Shown: one piece after another, positions 30,734 through 43,704 of the stretch
Position numbering within the stretch: position 1 is the stretch's first letter
Layout: the number at the start of each line of letters is the position of its first letter
Translations under genes and position numbers: made by a program
The notes under the pieces: generated by a model
What the model saw: the letters and a program-made list of their open reading frames with translations, nothing else
What the model was told of the DNA's origin: nothing
Database searches by the model: none
DNA from: Terfezia claveryi
Lineage: Eukaryota; Ascomycota; Pezizomycetes; Pezizales; Pezizaceae
Assembly: GCA_015179025.1 (NCBI GenBank)
Contig: WHUX01000226.1
Coordinates: 1-64,000, forward strand
Direction of reading: 5' to 3'
Length of the DNA stretch: 64,000 nucleotides

Positions 30734-31282
30734 TATAACAATAGCTCTGGAGACAAGGTAAGTAAGGGGTATGCTGGAGCAGGGGCTGGGCTAGGGCAAG
30801 ACACATGTAGGAGTGCTACATGTATGACTAGCAAAAGGCTGGGATAGGGTATAAGTAGGAGGCAAGAGGTAAGAACAATAGATATGTGGAAGTGGTTGCC
30901 ATGTGTGTTGAAGGGAGGTAGCTGTACTGCAGAGCTGTTCACAAGATAAGGAGTTGCATAAAAGAGGTACATAAGTGCTGAGAGAAGTAAGGTCCTGTAT
31001 TAGGTATATAAAATATTAGATAGGGATCTAATGATAGTATAAGGAATAGGGATATATATACATAATTTCAAGCTAGGGCAATTGGAAGGGATAAGCTTTC
31101 CAAGATCTCTATTTTAGGAGCCAAGCAGGATAGCAATAACCTATCACCTGTGTCATAGGTAATACCTAGGGGAATAAAGAGATAACTAATAAATGACAAT
31201 ATAATAATACAATACTTAGGCAATACCCTATGACATACAATCATAGGTGATGAGCAAGACAACTAACCATACTATTATAATA
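30734..31282 (-). repeat. Gypsy-2 3' LTR
   Basis: 549 bp, RIP-mutated. Minus-strand sequence entering it includes AAAGAGGAAATAG, the decayed form of Gypsy-1's polypurine tract. Confidence 0.82.
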
Positions 31283-31399
31283 CTATTTCCTCTTTAAGGT
31301 GGAGCTCCAGTAACAAGGAGGCTTGGGTATAACAACTAGCAAAATTAACAAAGAACAACAATAAGAAGAATAAGAATAAGGATAAGAACCCCAACTTAG

Positions 31400-31660
31400 A
31401 ATAATAATAAAACAACAAAAACGAGAGTCAGTGAACTCCGCCTTATGACTTTCAATAGGCATGGCATTATTATACTAGGTAAGGCTTCCTCAAGTATTGT
31501 TAGTGGAATAGAGTAACTTAAATCCTGCATATTTTTCAAGTCCTCTATGGGTTACCAGGTATCCTCTTTGTCCCCTACCTACTTAACTATATATTGAATC
31601 CAGCTATACTTCTTCCTAAAATCTAGTACCTTCTTGACCTCCTACTCCTTTTCTCTAGCA
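31400..31660 (-). pseudogene. Gypsy-2 chromodomain remnant
   Basis: The minus strand corresponds to the last 60 or so codons of Gypsy-1 pol (from the linker through the chromodomain WLG...TWQP to the stop), now with several TAG codons. It is separated from the integrase part by the 31788-37626 insertion. Confidence 0.6.
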
Positions 31661-31787
31661 ATTACTACAGGAGAAGGTGGGGGATGCCTTTGACTGGAGA
31701 GAGGATCGTCTGCAGCTGGCTTGATTTCCAAGACATAAACAACTAGGTGATACTTAATACTTTTAGAGTACTTTAGCCGGTAGGTAT

Positions 31788-32426
31788 TATTGAAAATAAT
31801 CATTTCCTTTCGATATAGTTAAGTATTTCTATACAATATATTGTTCTTTTTTACAATTACTTTCACATCATACTGATACCTAATATGGATACTTGCTACC
31901 CCATCAAGGACTTCTGTATTATTTCTTTCATATATATTCATATGTCATTTATATATATTTATTATCTTTGCTTACTTTCCTAACTTAGTATCTATTATTA
32001 TTGCATGATGCTACTTTACTACTTAAGGTTACTGCTTACTTGTTTTAGTTGACATAACTCAATAATTACCTCTTCTATAATATTCTGTTATATTCATTGT
32101 CTTATATTACTATCTCAGTTATACACCTCTATATATTTCTTCATTCATATGTATACGATATACTATTCTTAAGTTATATAACTTAGACTTTCTTACTAGA
32201 TTTTTACCCTTAACTCATACTATTATATACCAGTTGCCTACTTCTATATCTAGTTCTATACACTTCTTAATAAGACTCAATAGACTATCTACTCTCAATA
32301 TAGTTTTTCCATCTGATCTCTTGCACTTCTGCTTACTCACACTCTTTGCATAATAGCACTACTGTCTACTGCTACCACCTCTGTAATTACTACTGTGATA
32401 CTTCCACTTATAGTAACCTTTCTATA
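31788..32426 (+). repeat. Copia-2 relic 5' LTR
   Basis: 639 bp, followed by GGTTATGAGC, the residual half-tRNA primer site. Confidence 0.88.
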
Positions 32427-32504
32427 GGTTATGAGCTCAGAATAGCTTAAGACAACTCAATAACTTTCTCATATTCACCTTCCCTCCTATATATATCTAT
32501 ACAA

Positions 32505-35500
32505 TAGCATTTGGTTCAGAATCTAGTTCTGGTAGTAAAGGAAAGGCTATACCATCTATCTTCCAACCACTAAAAGACTTCAAGCCTATTCTAGTCAAAC
32601 TTAATAATATCGAGTTACTTACCAGCAAAGACAACTATAAAGACTAGGCTAACACTATCAAAATAATTATGAGAGATATGGGTTGTAAGGAACTTGTTAT
32701 TGAAGGACTTAAACCTATGACAGATGTGACATAAGAAGAAAAAGAACTCTTCACAGCTATGGAAAATCAAGCTATTCTCATGCTAATATAGGTTATTAGT
32801 AAACCTATATAGAAGTTCATCTCTAAGTTTGATTTACTATATGAAACTTGGACTTATCTTAAAGACCAGTATTACCATAATACTCTATTCTCTTTCATAT
32901 ATTAACTGCGCATACTCTTCAGCTTAGCCTCAACCTACACTTTTACTACCTCCTTCTCCAATTTTATTAAGTAATATAAAACTAAATGGTCTTGACTTTA
33001 CTCTCTTACTAGCTCCTCAAATAAATATTGCAAATCCCTTCATACTTTCCTTGACAAGAATGAAGCCAAAAGGGACATTCTCCTCTCCTTCCTTATTGAA
33101 TATCACTCTAATATAGTTGATAAACTCTCAATTAAGTCTGATCTTACCTATGCCGATTCAAAACTATGTCTTTTTTCTGTTGGTTCCAAAATCAAAAAAT
33201 GGGATACTGCTCTCTCTGCCTCCTTCAAGAAGTAAGGCAAGCCTCAATAGAAGAAATCACAATAATAGAACAGTAGCTCCAATGTGGAATATACCTATTG
33301 CAAGAAGTATCAACTCAGTAAATATATAGGTCATACATAGCAAAAATACTAGAAGTTGAAGAAGTTAAATAAAGACAAAAAGAAGGATAAAAAGAAGGAA
33401 GACAAGAAGGAATAGGCACTTATTGTTGGTAGTACTAGTTGCTCTAAAGATAAGGCTCTTAGCATTAGTAACCCATTGTGAAAAACTATTTTGAAATTCG
33501 ATATAGTATATAGTACTTACATGACTAATGACATAGGACACTTTGAGAACTTTTCAGAGGATAGTGGAACTATAGAAGGAGCTGGTAATAATCTCCTTAA
33601 AGCTAAAGAAAAAGGAATAGTCCTTCTTAACTGTCTACTCCTTAATGGCTTTACTTTCAATATTCATTTAGTTAATATTCAATATATTACTTCTCTTAGT
33701 CACTCATTATTTTCTTAGAATGCTCTTCGATCTTGGCTTTCCACTTTTACTATAGACTCTAGGTTTTATATTATAAAGAAAAGCAATGATTCTGTATTAT
33801 TTATGGTGGAATTTGTTGGAGGTCTCCCATTTATTATTGAGTCAAATGAAAAGGCATTGGTTTCCTCTTCTCGAAAAACAATCGATTACTGGCATTAGTC
33901 ATTTAGTCATCAAGCCATTACTGTCCTCAAGTATAAAGAACTCTACTCTAATGGTGATATTCTTCTAACACATCCTGATAACTATTATTGCAAGCTATAT
34001 ATACTCGTTAAATCTACTTACTCTGTCCCTAACTGTTCAATATCTCATGCCTCCAATATTCTCAAACTTATATATTCAGATATTAGTAGTAAACTCCCTA
34101 CACTCTCTTTTGGTGGAGCAATCTACTTCATCATACTTATTAATGACTACTCTCATGCTTCTTAGGTCTACTTCTTTGAATAGAAATTCAACTCAACCAA
34201 ATTAATCTAAGACTTTATTACCTTGGTTGAAAAGCAAATATCATACCATATTAAAAGGTTTTATACTGATAATGATAGAGAGTATATTAATAAAGATCTC
34301 GAACAGTTCTTTGAGTCAAAAGGCATCATGTATGAACTAACACCTCCTTACTCCCATAAATTTAATAGTATAGCTGAACACTTTAACCGAACAATACAGA
34401 ATATGATGAGGGCTATGTTGATGAATATGGATAAAAGATTCTGGGCTAAAGCATACTCAACTTTGACCTATCTTCGAAATCGGTCACCTTATAGTACTGT
34501 CAAAGAGAAGACTTCCTATGAGGTCTTTTATAGCAATAAACCTACTATCTCTCACCTTCAACCCTTCAGTAAGAAATATTATATACACATATTTATAAAA
34601 AAATAACCTGCAAGCAATAAACTCCTACTACGGTCTGAGAAAAGTATATTTATTAGTTATACTAATAGCACAGCTATTTATAAGGTCCATGTACCTTCTA
34701 GAAAGTATACTTATATAGTTTGAGTCTAAGATATCTCTTTCGGACTGAGTACAACTCCACAAGAAGTACCTCCACCTACATCTAACTTGACTAATCCCTC
34801 ATGGTCACCAACTACAAATACTGCTTCTTCACTTGCTTCTCCACTTATTGAAGTAATTCCATACACTAGCTTAGAATTCCCAAATGAATATCTCTGGCAA
34901 TAATAGTATATATGAAATCCAAAACAAGCAGAAGAATAGTATTTTAAGGAACACCTGCTAGTTCATAAAGCATAGTTTCCTAGTATGACTCTTTTCCATT
35001 CAACTAAAACAACATCAGACACAACTACTTCCTCACTACCTATTCCTCCAATATCAACTGCAAGGTCATCTTCTCCTCTACCAGCTCTTAAACCTATATC
35101 TAAACCAACTCCACAAGTTCACTTATCTCCTCTACCTCAGAATCAAGATAAATATTTACTACTTACTTCTCTTCCTTAAGACCTTCAATAATCTTTACCC
35201 AATAACTCCAATGATAGAAAATTTACTCGAATTGTTAGTGGAAAAATAGTTTGACCAATAACCATTATTAAGGCAGGTCAAGCTGTTTTTAAACCAATTA
35301 AATTTATAACTGCATAAGCTTTTATTATCCCTATAATCAGTACAAAGATACAGTTTAATGGTCATTTTAGATTAATTGAAGACCCACCTAAAGTCTTTGA
35401 TAAGGATAATAAAGAAGACAAAGTGTTGATTACTTTAGTCTTATAATATGGTAATAAACCTTGAACTTTTAAATAGACTATTAACTCATCTGATGAAGAC

Positions 35501-36972
35501 AAATAGAGAAAGTCAATAAACAATGAGTTGGAAGCTATAAAGAATTAAGATATTTGAAAAGTGGTTACAATACTACAAGATAGGAATATTATTAGAAGCA
35601 AGTGGGTATTTAAGATTAAGCAAGATACTAATAGGAATATTAATCAATAAAAGGCTCATCTAGTTGCTAAAAGTTTCTTTCAACAACTCAGCACAGACTT
35701 CAATGAAATCTTTTCTTCTGTTGTCTGATATGACTCTCTTCACCTCCTTATCACTTTATCTGCCCACTTCCAATAGGAACCTCAAAAAATGGATATTAAG
35801 GCAACCTTTCTTTATGGCTCTTTGAATGAAATTATCTACATACAACTCTCAGTAGATACCTGGATTGACAGTATGTATGCTAAACCTAACCGATCCATTT
35901 ATGGATTAAAGCAGTTTCTTTATCAGTAGTATGGATGATTAACATCTTTCCTCTTGACAATAGGATTCTCTGCTTATGCCTTTGACCCCTACATCTTCAT
36001 CCATAAGTCTGGCACAATTATACTTACCCTTTATATCAATGATATTACTTTATTTGGATATAAAGACTTAGCCATTATGAAGTCTACTAAACAGTTACTC
36101 AAATAAGAGTTTAAGTTAATTAATATAGGTAACTTACATTGGCTTCTAGAAATTTGAATTGAGTACTCTATGCATAGTATTATACTATCCCAATCCTTCT
36201 ACATCAACAAGATCCTCAAATGTTTCAGTATGATAGACTGCAACCCTGTCACTCTTCTACTTGACTTGAACTATACTCTTTGACAATGTATAGATGAAGA
36301 TGAGGTTACCAACATCTCTCTCTATCAACAAATAGTTGGATCACTCATGTATACAGTTATAGGAATACATCCTAACCTAGCTTACTTTGTAACTTTTCTC
36401 TCACAATTCTCTTATAAACCATAAAAGGATCACCTTAGAGCAGTTAAATGAGTCCTACACTACCTTAAGGGTACTCACAACTTTACTTTGACCTATAAAC
36501 TCAGACAACCTCTCTCACTTAAAGGATTTACTGATTCAGATTTTGCTGGATATCGTAACACTCAATAGTTGACCTCAAAATATATCTTCAAGCTCACCTC
36601 TTGTACCATCTGCTGGAGATTATAAAAACAAAAATATGTGACAACCTCCACTACCGAAGTAAAATACATTGCTAGTTCTACTACTGTTAAACAACAAATT
36701 TGGCTTTAAAACATACTAAGTGAGATTTCTATTAAAGATATTCCTTCTACCCTCTTTTATGACAATAATGGCTCTATTAACCTATTTTATAATCCAAGAA
36801 TCTCTGATAAGTCAAAGTATATTGACATTGCTTACCACTTTATCTATGAACTCATTAACTCTGGTAGTATTTTATTGTTACATATTCCTGATAAACACAA
36901 TCCAGTAGACATATGCACAAAGGCCTTTCCTGGTCTATAGTTGTTCTATCTCAAAGGATTAATTATAGGATA
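32505..36972 (+). pseudogene. Copia-2 relic Gag-Pol, start codon and dozens of codons destroyed
   Basis: Colinear with the 14605-19071 polyprotein: Gag, protease (FDIVYSTYMTN for FDTACSAHMTN), integrase (TPPYSHKFNSIAEHFNRT), RT and RNase H. The initiator ATG is now ATA. The zinc knuckle Cys and His codons, the protease motif and many Gln and Trp codons have changed by C-to-T or G-to-A. Short open pieces such as 33117-33329, 33491-33718 and 34223-34606 are fragments of this one gene, not separate genes. Confidence 0.9.
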
Positions 36973-36987
36973 ACAAGTGAGAAGAGT

Positions 36988-37626
36988 TATTGAAAATAAT
37001 AATTTCCTTTCGATATAGTTAAGTATTTCTATACAATACATCGTTCTTTTTTACGATTACTTTCACATCATGCTGATACCCAATATGGACACTTGCTACC
37101 CGATTAAGGACTTCTGTATTATTTCTATTATATATCTTTATATGTCATTTACATATTGTTATTATCTTTGCTTACTTTCCTAACTTAGTATCTATTATTA
37201 TTGTATAATACTGCTTTACTACTTAAGGTTACTGCTTACTTATCTTAGTTATTATAACTCAATAATCACCTCTTCTATGACTTTCTGTTATATTCATTAA
37301 CTCATATTACTCTCTCAGTTGTATACCTCTATGTATTTCTTCATTTAAATATACATAATATACTATTCTTAGGTTATGTAACTTAGACTTTGTTACTAGA
37401 TCTTTACCCTTCAATTATACCATTATATATAAGTTTCCTACTCCTGTATCTAGTTCTATTCACTTCTTGATAAGACTCAATAAACTGTCTACTCTTGACA
37501 TAGTTTTTTCATCTGATTTATCACACTTCTGCTCACTTGCACTCTCTGTGTAATAGTACTACTATCCATTGCTACCACCTCCATAATTACTACTGCAATA
37601 CCTCTACTCATAGTAATCTTTCTATA
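36988..37626 (+). repeat. Copia-2 relic 3' LTR
   Basis: 639 bp, ending TCTATA where Copia-2 has TCAATA. The minus-strand open frame at 37489-37692 spans this LTR and Gypsy-2 and is not a gene. Confidence 0.88.
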
Positions 37627-37631
37627 GGCAT

Positions 37632-40600
37632 AAGTGCCCATACTCCCTAATACCTTATACAGACCTAAGAATTTATAATCCAGTTCGTGCAAGGGTCATT
37701 CCATCTAGAAATGTCTACTAGACAGCTATACCTGGTACCTTGGCTGATATTTGGGGGCTGGCAACCTTAATCTTTTGGTATACTCTACTTGTCTAGCTTA
37801 GGTATACTCCAGCTTGGCTTTTAAGGTTGAGTAAAGTTTAGCAATCTCGGTGGTGAACTTCTTTGCTGGGACATTGTCCTTTGCTTTCTACAGTAGGGCT
37901 AGCAAGCCTACAAACTAGGGGTGCTATCTGTAGTTGGTCAGGAATAGGAAGGTTTTCAACTTTTCTGAGAAGTAGTTGTTTAAGGCAAATTCATAGGTAG
38001 CCAGTAGTGAGACTCAGTTGTTTTGCTGGTAATTGACATATGCCCTAAGGTATTGCTCTATGATAGTGTTCATTTGTTCAAACTAACCATCTGTCTGGGG
38101 ATAATATACTATAGAAAGGTGTATGTTAATTCCTAGGAGTTCACAGAAGACCTTCCAAAAATCTGAAACAAATTAAAGACCATAGTTAGAGATAATCAAT
38201 TTAGGGAGGCCATAGTAATGGAATACATTATTGAGATAGAGGCTGGCTAATTCCAAGGCAGAAAAGTATCCTGGTAAGGTATAATATACCTCATCTTAGT
38301 CAATTAGTTTACTACCATAAGAATAGTATTAAACCCTAAATCCTTTAGTAACCTAGTTATGAAGTTTATAGTCAGGTATTACCAAGGTTAGTCCAGGATC
38401 TTTAAGGGTCTCAGGGTCCCGTATAGGGTATAATGGGTAGGTTTTATACACTTGCAGATATGGTAGTTATGTATGTACTACTCTACTTTTTTTCATTAGT
38501 CAATCTATGTATATTGTCTGGACAGCAACTCTAATATCTTAGCTACCTTAAGGTGACCTATGGCCAAGGTGTGATGGTACTTTTTGATTAGCTTTAAGCA
38601 TAGTTCATTGCCTACAGGTATATAGAAGCAGTCCAGGTAGTAGAAAAGGGCATCTTAGGTGGTAGTTTTAGCTAGAGAAATTCTGATATGACAATACTGT
38701 CTAAATTTAACTATAGCAATTATATTCTTGACCAGGGGGTCCTCTATATATGCCTGTCATATCCATAGAAGAGGGTCAATTCTAAGGTCAACATCAGTAT
38801 CAGCATTAGCATTAGTAAGGGTATTGGCCACTAGATCAAGATTTTCTGGTTTTAGTACAATTTGATTCTAGTACCTTAGCTTTTCATCTCCTCCTCTAGA
38901 GAGATCTCCTAATCTCCTAGTCAGTACATCTAGCTTACCTCCAGCTTTTCTGGGCCGATACTTGATCTTAAAGTTGAACTAAGATAGGAACTCCAACCAC
39001 CTAGCTTACTATCAGTTCAGTAGCTTGGTAGTAGTAAAATACTCAAAGTTCTTATAATTGGACAATACCTCGATAATCCCCTTAGCTAACTCCAAGTGAG
39101 GCCTCTATTTCTTAAAAGCTTATACAAAAGCCATTAATTCCTCATTATAGATCTCATAATTACACTCCACTAGAGAGTGTTTTTTGGAGAAATAAGCTAC
39201 TAGGTAGAAGACTTTATTAATATATTAGAACAGGATTCCGGCAGAGATATAGTTAGAGACGTCCATTTCCATAATATACTCACTATCAGGATCAAAGTGA
39301 GCTAGTATAGGAGCTGAGCAGAAGGCTTTCTTAAGGTTCTGGAAGGCAGATTGGGCTTCTAGACTCTAGTAGAAATGCTAGTCCTTTTTAGTTATTACTG
39401 TGAAGGAAGCCACAATCTTATAATACCTGAGTATAAACTGACAATAGAAATTGGCAAATCCTAGGAAGGCTTGCATATCTTTTAGGTTAGCTAGAGTTTT
39501 CTACTTCTAGACTATAGTAACTTTAGTAGGATCTATTCTGATGCCCTCAGTAGTAATAATCAGCCCTAAATACTTAACTTCCTATACATGAAACTTGTAC
39601 TTTTCCAGTTTCATGTATAATCTAGCTTGTTTTAGCTTTTCCAATACTTGCTGGACATGGATCTTGTATTCTGCTAGGGTATCAGAGTAAATCAAGATAT
39701 CTTCAAGGTAAGGTATATAGAACATATCCAGGAAGTTCCGTAGTATATTATTAATGAAGTGCTGGAAAAAGGCCAAGGAATTGGTTAATCCAAAAGATAT
39801 AATATTGTACTTGAAATAGTCATATCATGTCAAGAAGGCTGTTTTCTATTTCTCTCCCTTAGCAATTAGTACCAGGTTATATGCTCCTTTTAAATCCAAT
39901 TTGATGAACTATTTTATCTTGGAAAGCCTGGCAAATATTTTCTAGATTATTAGTAAGGGGTACCTATTTTTGACTATTATCTCATTCAGGTCATGATAAT
40001 TAACACACAACTAAAGGGAGCCATCTGATTTCTTCAAAAACAGTACCAGAGTATCTACTGCCATTGGTGAGGAGCTATGGTAAATAAAGCTCCTGTTAAG
40101 GTTTTCTTCTAAGTACTTCTTCAAAACTTCTAGCTCAATATGGGATATTCTATATAGGGGCCTATAGGGGAGAGTTTGATGTTCTATTAGTAGGATAGTA
40201 TGGTTATATAGTTAGTATGGTGCAAGTGTCTCTGTGGCCTTTTCTGAGAACAGGTTAATAAACTCATAGTATTTATCTAAAACTATAGATTTCCACTCCT
40301 CTTTAGACCTTATCTTGTTAGTTTCCAGGTTTACATCATATATGGGGAAGGTATGCACCTTCAGCTTATGCCTCCTAGTAAATTAGACAAAAGCCTCGGG
40401 TCTAATAAAGTTGATATTGAGGGTTTTTAGTAAAGGTATTTCTGTGACCACCTAGCTAGGGTCTTTTACCAGGGGTAATAGAGTACATAGTCCTTTAACC
40501 ATAGTTCGTAGGATACTATAGTACTTCTTATAATACCCACTGTTAAAATTTAAGGTGTATAAGCTAAATTTAATAGAGATATTATGCATTCAAAGCTACA

Positions 40601-40960
40601 GGATCTCTATAATAATAAGATATTTAAGCTTAGTTACAAATATTGAGAAACTTTCTGAGTGGTTTCCAATAGCACTAGGCAAGTATACAAGATTGGTAAT
40701 AGCTGCAAAAGAGATAGGGTGGCCATTAATAACATTGAGAAGGCAGGAGGTCTTTAGCTTAGAGGTTGGTATAGAATTTTTATTAATGAAGGCCTAATAA
40801 ATGAATGTAATTCCCAAAGCACTATAATTTATGAGAGCTGATATTACTACTGTTTTACTATTAAATTTAATAGTTATTGGTACTACAAAATATTTGCCTA
40901 ACAAGTGAGATTCATCAATAAATATAAATGTAGGCAAAGAAAATGCAGACAAAGATAAAT
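37632..40960 (-). pseudogene. Gypsy-2 Pol remnant: protease, RT, RNase H, integrase
   Basis: Read on the minus strand from 40960 downward: protease region (antisense of 40555-40900); RT including FINNILRNFLDMFYIPYLED (39776-39582), where Gypsy-1 has YLDD and this copy YLED; RNase H beginning with a decayed METDAS (near 39270); integrase with HICKCIKP, ISDSGPQF and the post-integrase LDYKFLGLYKVLG (near 37660). RNase H here is continuous where Copia-1 splits Gypsy-1, which confirms the Gypsy-1 junction. The acidic linker is short (ANADTDVD), unlike the expanded repeat in Gypsy-1. Stops are mostly TAG and TAA. Confidence 0.85.
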
Positions 40961-40979
40961 GGCTTAAGGGAGGTCTGTT

Positions 40980-42150
40980 GCTAGTGTTAGTAGCTAGACA
41001 AGGGACTTCCCTTTTCCTAACTCCTCTTCTTCGACCCTGGACTTATAGATGGCATAGGCGGTCAGGGAGTAGTTCTTGTGGAGGGGATATGCTGTAATAA
41101 AGTAGTCCCCTTTTCTGTAGGTTATACACAACTTATGGTTGTAGTGACATTCCCTCTCTTGTTGGGTCAGGTGGGGCCTTCCTGATAATAAATCTATGGA
41201 GGTGGTGCTGTCAACTATAAAGGATAGATGGGCTGGCTTATTAGCTGTAGCTTGGGTCTGAAGGCTTAGGTTCTAGAGTCAAGGTTACTGTGTTTGGCTC
41301 TAGAGGTGCTGGACTCTAGCAGATTGATACATGCTAGAGGTGCTAGTCTGGGCTCTTAACCTGGCCAATTTTTGTTCTATCTTAGATGCTTAATTAATGA
41401 ATTTATTAAGAGTCTTAATATCTAGAGATTGTATGAGGGCCTATTTGAGCTCTATGTTAAGGTCTTCCTTGAATTATTCCAACTTCATTCAATCATTCTA
41501 CTATACCTCTATTGCCAATATTGAAAACTCAGCTACATATATTGAGAGGTTATAGTCTTTCTGTTTTAGTGCACAAAGAGCATGAGTTGCTGTATCTATA
41601 GGATCTGGATCTCCAAAAGCATGATTGAGGATTGTAAATAGAGTAGCGACATCGGGGAGGTTGAAGTGGTTGTCAGGTATATAGGGTTGGACCTGGTTCA
41701 AAACTATACCCTCCAATAAGCTGTATATATAAGCTAACTGATACTAGATAGTAGGAAATTTTATGGCATCTTCAGTCAGTTTGATTTTGATGGAGTTTTT
41801 CTAGGCTCTCAAGTAAGTTCTATCACCATTAAACTTTAGTAGGGTAGAGAGATCCCAGGTCTTGGGTGCCTGGAATACTTAGGGTGCTAGAGCTGCTTGG
41901 GTTCCAATCATATGCAGGACCCTATTTAGAGTCTAAATCATTCTTCTTTCATTGATTAAGTTATTCTGGGCAGTTGCAAGGTTGCTCTAGCAGGAGGCAA
42001 GTTCGGCTTAGTATGAAAGAAGGTCTTTGATAAGTATTGTGACCTTGTCATTAGTTCTAGTTTGTTTTTGTTGGCCTTCATGTATAGCTAATTGCAGTCA
42101 TTGGCCTAAGGTATCTATGGCAAGGTAAATGTCAATAATAGTCTAGTGAT
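40980..42150 (-). pseudogene. Gypsy-2 Gag remnant
   Basis: An open piece at 41716-41501 (LNQVQPYIPDNHFNL ... AFGDPDPIDTATHAL) matches Gypsy-1 Gag. Near 41100 the zinc knuckle CIACRKADHFITAC has become CITYRKGDYFITAY, with two Cys-to-Tyr and one His-to-Tyr change, each a single transition. Confidence 0.85.
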
Positions 42151-42273
42151 AACTACTAAAGTTAGCCTAGTTTATAGAAATAGGTAGAGCTTACCAGGCT
42201 CGAAACCTGGTAGTAAGAGTAGAGTCTTGAGTAGTTATTAAGTGTACTGGTTGATTAGAGGGATCCAACATAG

Positions 42274-42823
42274 TATAATAATGGCGTTGGGAACAAGGCG
42301 ACTAAGAGGTATACTAGAGCAGGAGTAGGGCTAGGGTAAAATATATGTAAAAGTACTATGTATATGACTAAAGGAAGGCTAGGATAGGGCAAGGGCAAGA
42401 GACAATAAGTAAGGACAATAGACATGCAGAAGTAGTTGCTATGTATGTCAGAGGGAGGCAGCTATGCTGTAGTACTATTTATAAAATAAAGAGGTACATA
42501 AGAGAGGTATACAAGTACTGGGAGAAACAAGGTCCTATATTAGATATATAAGATGTTGGATATAGATCTAATGACAGTATGAGGAACAGAAGATATATAT
42601 ACATAATTCTGAGCTAGGGCAATCAGAAAAGATAAGCTTCCTGAGATCTCTATTTCAGGAGTTATGCAAGATAGCAATAACTTATTACCTATATCATAGG
42701 TAATATCTAGAGCAATAAGGAGCTAATCAATAAATAACAATGTGATAATATGATACTTGTGCAATACCTTATTACCTGCGATCACAAGTGATGATCAAGA
42801 TAACTAACTATGCTATTGTGATA
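42274..42823 (-). repeat. Gypsy-2 5' LTR
   Basis: 550 bp, pairing with 30734-31282. Confidence 0.82.
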
Positions 42824-42948
42824 ATTGCTATTATGCATCTGTTTATAGTTTGAGTATAATATAGTTAATATTATAAGTTTCTCAGGCTGGTTTGGTTAGT
42901 AGCCTTTGGCCTATTCTACTATATAATAGTGATTGACCTTATCTCCTC

Positions 42949-43011
42949 TATTGACTAGTCGATTGATACTATTGACTAGTCAATTGATACTATTTACTAA
43001 TTGATTAATAT
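42949..43011 (+). repeat. Three tandem 21-bp units
   Basis: TATTGACTAGTCGATTGATAC is repeated three times with increasing transitions, between Gypsy-2 and the solo LTR. No gene lies in 42829-43062. Confidence 0.75.
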
Positions 43012-43067
43012 AGGATATACTAATATTAAGGAACAAATTTATTATTTCTTAAAATTTATAGTTATTG

Positions 43068-43699
43068 TATAATATGTTATACAAAGAGACTGGAGAATTA
43101 CATTAGATTAAATAAGTTAATCTAATCTAATCAGATAATCTTAAACTAGTAATATATACTATAAAGTAGATTACTAATAGTGTATGATTTATCCTTACTA
43201 TTAAAGTTATTACTAGTAGTATAAGATTACTGTAATAGGTAAAGTAGTATAGGAGTATTAAAGGCACTTAAAGATTAACCAGTGGAACTTCTATATTAAT
43301 TGTATTCTAACTATATTCTGAGTTTTAACTATTTATCTAACTAACTGAAAGGGAAATTCAGGGGACTATATATATTCCTATTAGAGTAGTGCTAGAGTAG
43401 TACTGAGGTAGTGCACCATTATTTGACCCTTATATGATTTGAAATCAATATAATAGAAACTTTTAAATAGTACTTCCAAATACTATTTAGTACAAAATAG
43501 GTTAAGTTTTCTCTTAACTTATATATATGAAGGCATATAATAGCATGTGAAAGTATATGATAATATGTGAAATATTAGCAAAGTAGATAGCACACAATGT
43601 TGTGTATTTTAAGATACTTACTGAGTAAGAAAATATATAGGAAATATATTTATAAGAGAGAAAGTTAGTTATAGGGTATAAGTAAGCTACTTCCTTACA
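43068..43699 (-). repeat. Solo LTR of family A
   Basis: 632 bp homologous to the LTRs of element A, with perfect duplication TATTG on both sides (43063-43067, 43700-43704). There is no internal sequence, so it arose by LTR recombination. It is strongly RIP-mutated. Orientation follows element A. Confidence 0.85.
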
Positions 43700-43704
43700 T
43701 ATTG

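Larger units (their letters stand above)
31788..37626 (+). mobile_element. Copia-2 relic: RIP-ruined copy nested in Gypsy-2
   Basis: A plus-strand element with 639-bp LTRs (31788-32426, 36988-37626), the same lengths as Copia-2, and target duplication GGTAT / GGCAT (31783-31787, 37627-37631, one C-to-T apart). The interior aligns with Copia-2 end to end with almost no indels, but hundreds of transitions. Both LTRs begin TATTG for TGTTG. Confidence 0.92.
30734..42823 (-). mobile_element. Gypsy-2: RIP-ruined chromovirus related to Gypsy-1, hosting a ruined Copia-2 copy
   Basis: A minus-strand element with LTRs at 30734-31282 and 42274-42823 (549 and 550 bp) and target duplication ATTAC / ATTGC (30729-30733, 42824-42828, one transition apart). 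Gag, protease, RT, RNase H and integrase remnants align with Gypsy-1 in order from 42150 down to 37640. The chromodomain end is at 31400-31640, on the far side of the Copia insertion (31788-37626). Every domain has many stops. LTRs are about 60 bp longer than Gypsy-1's, so it is a sister subfamily. Confidence 0.88.
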
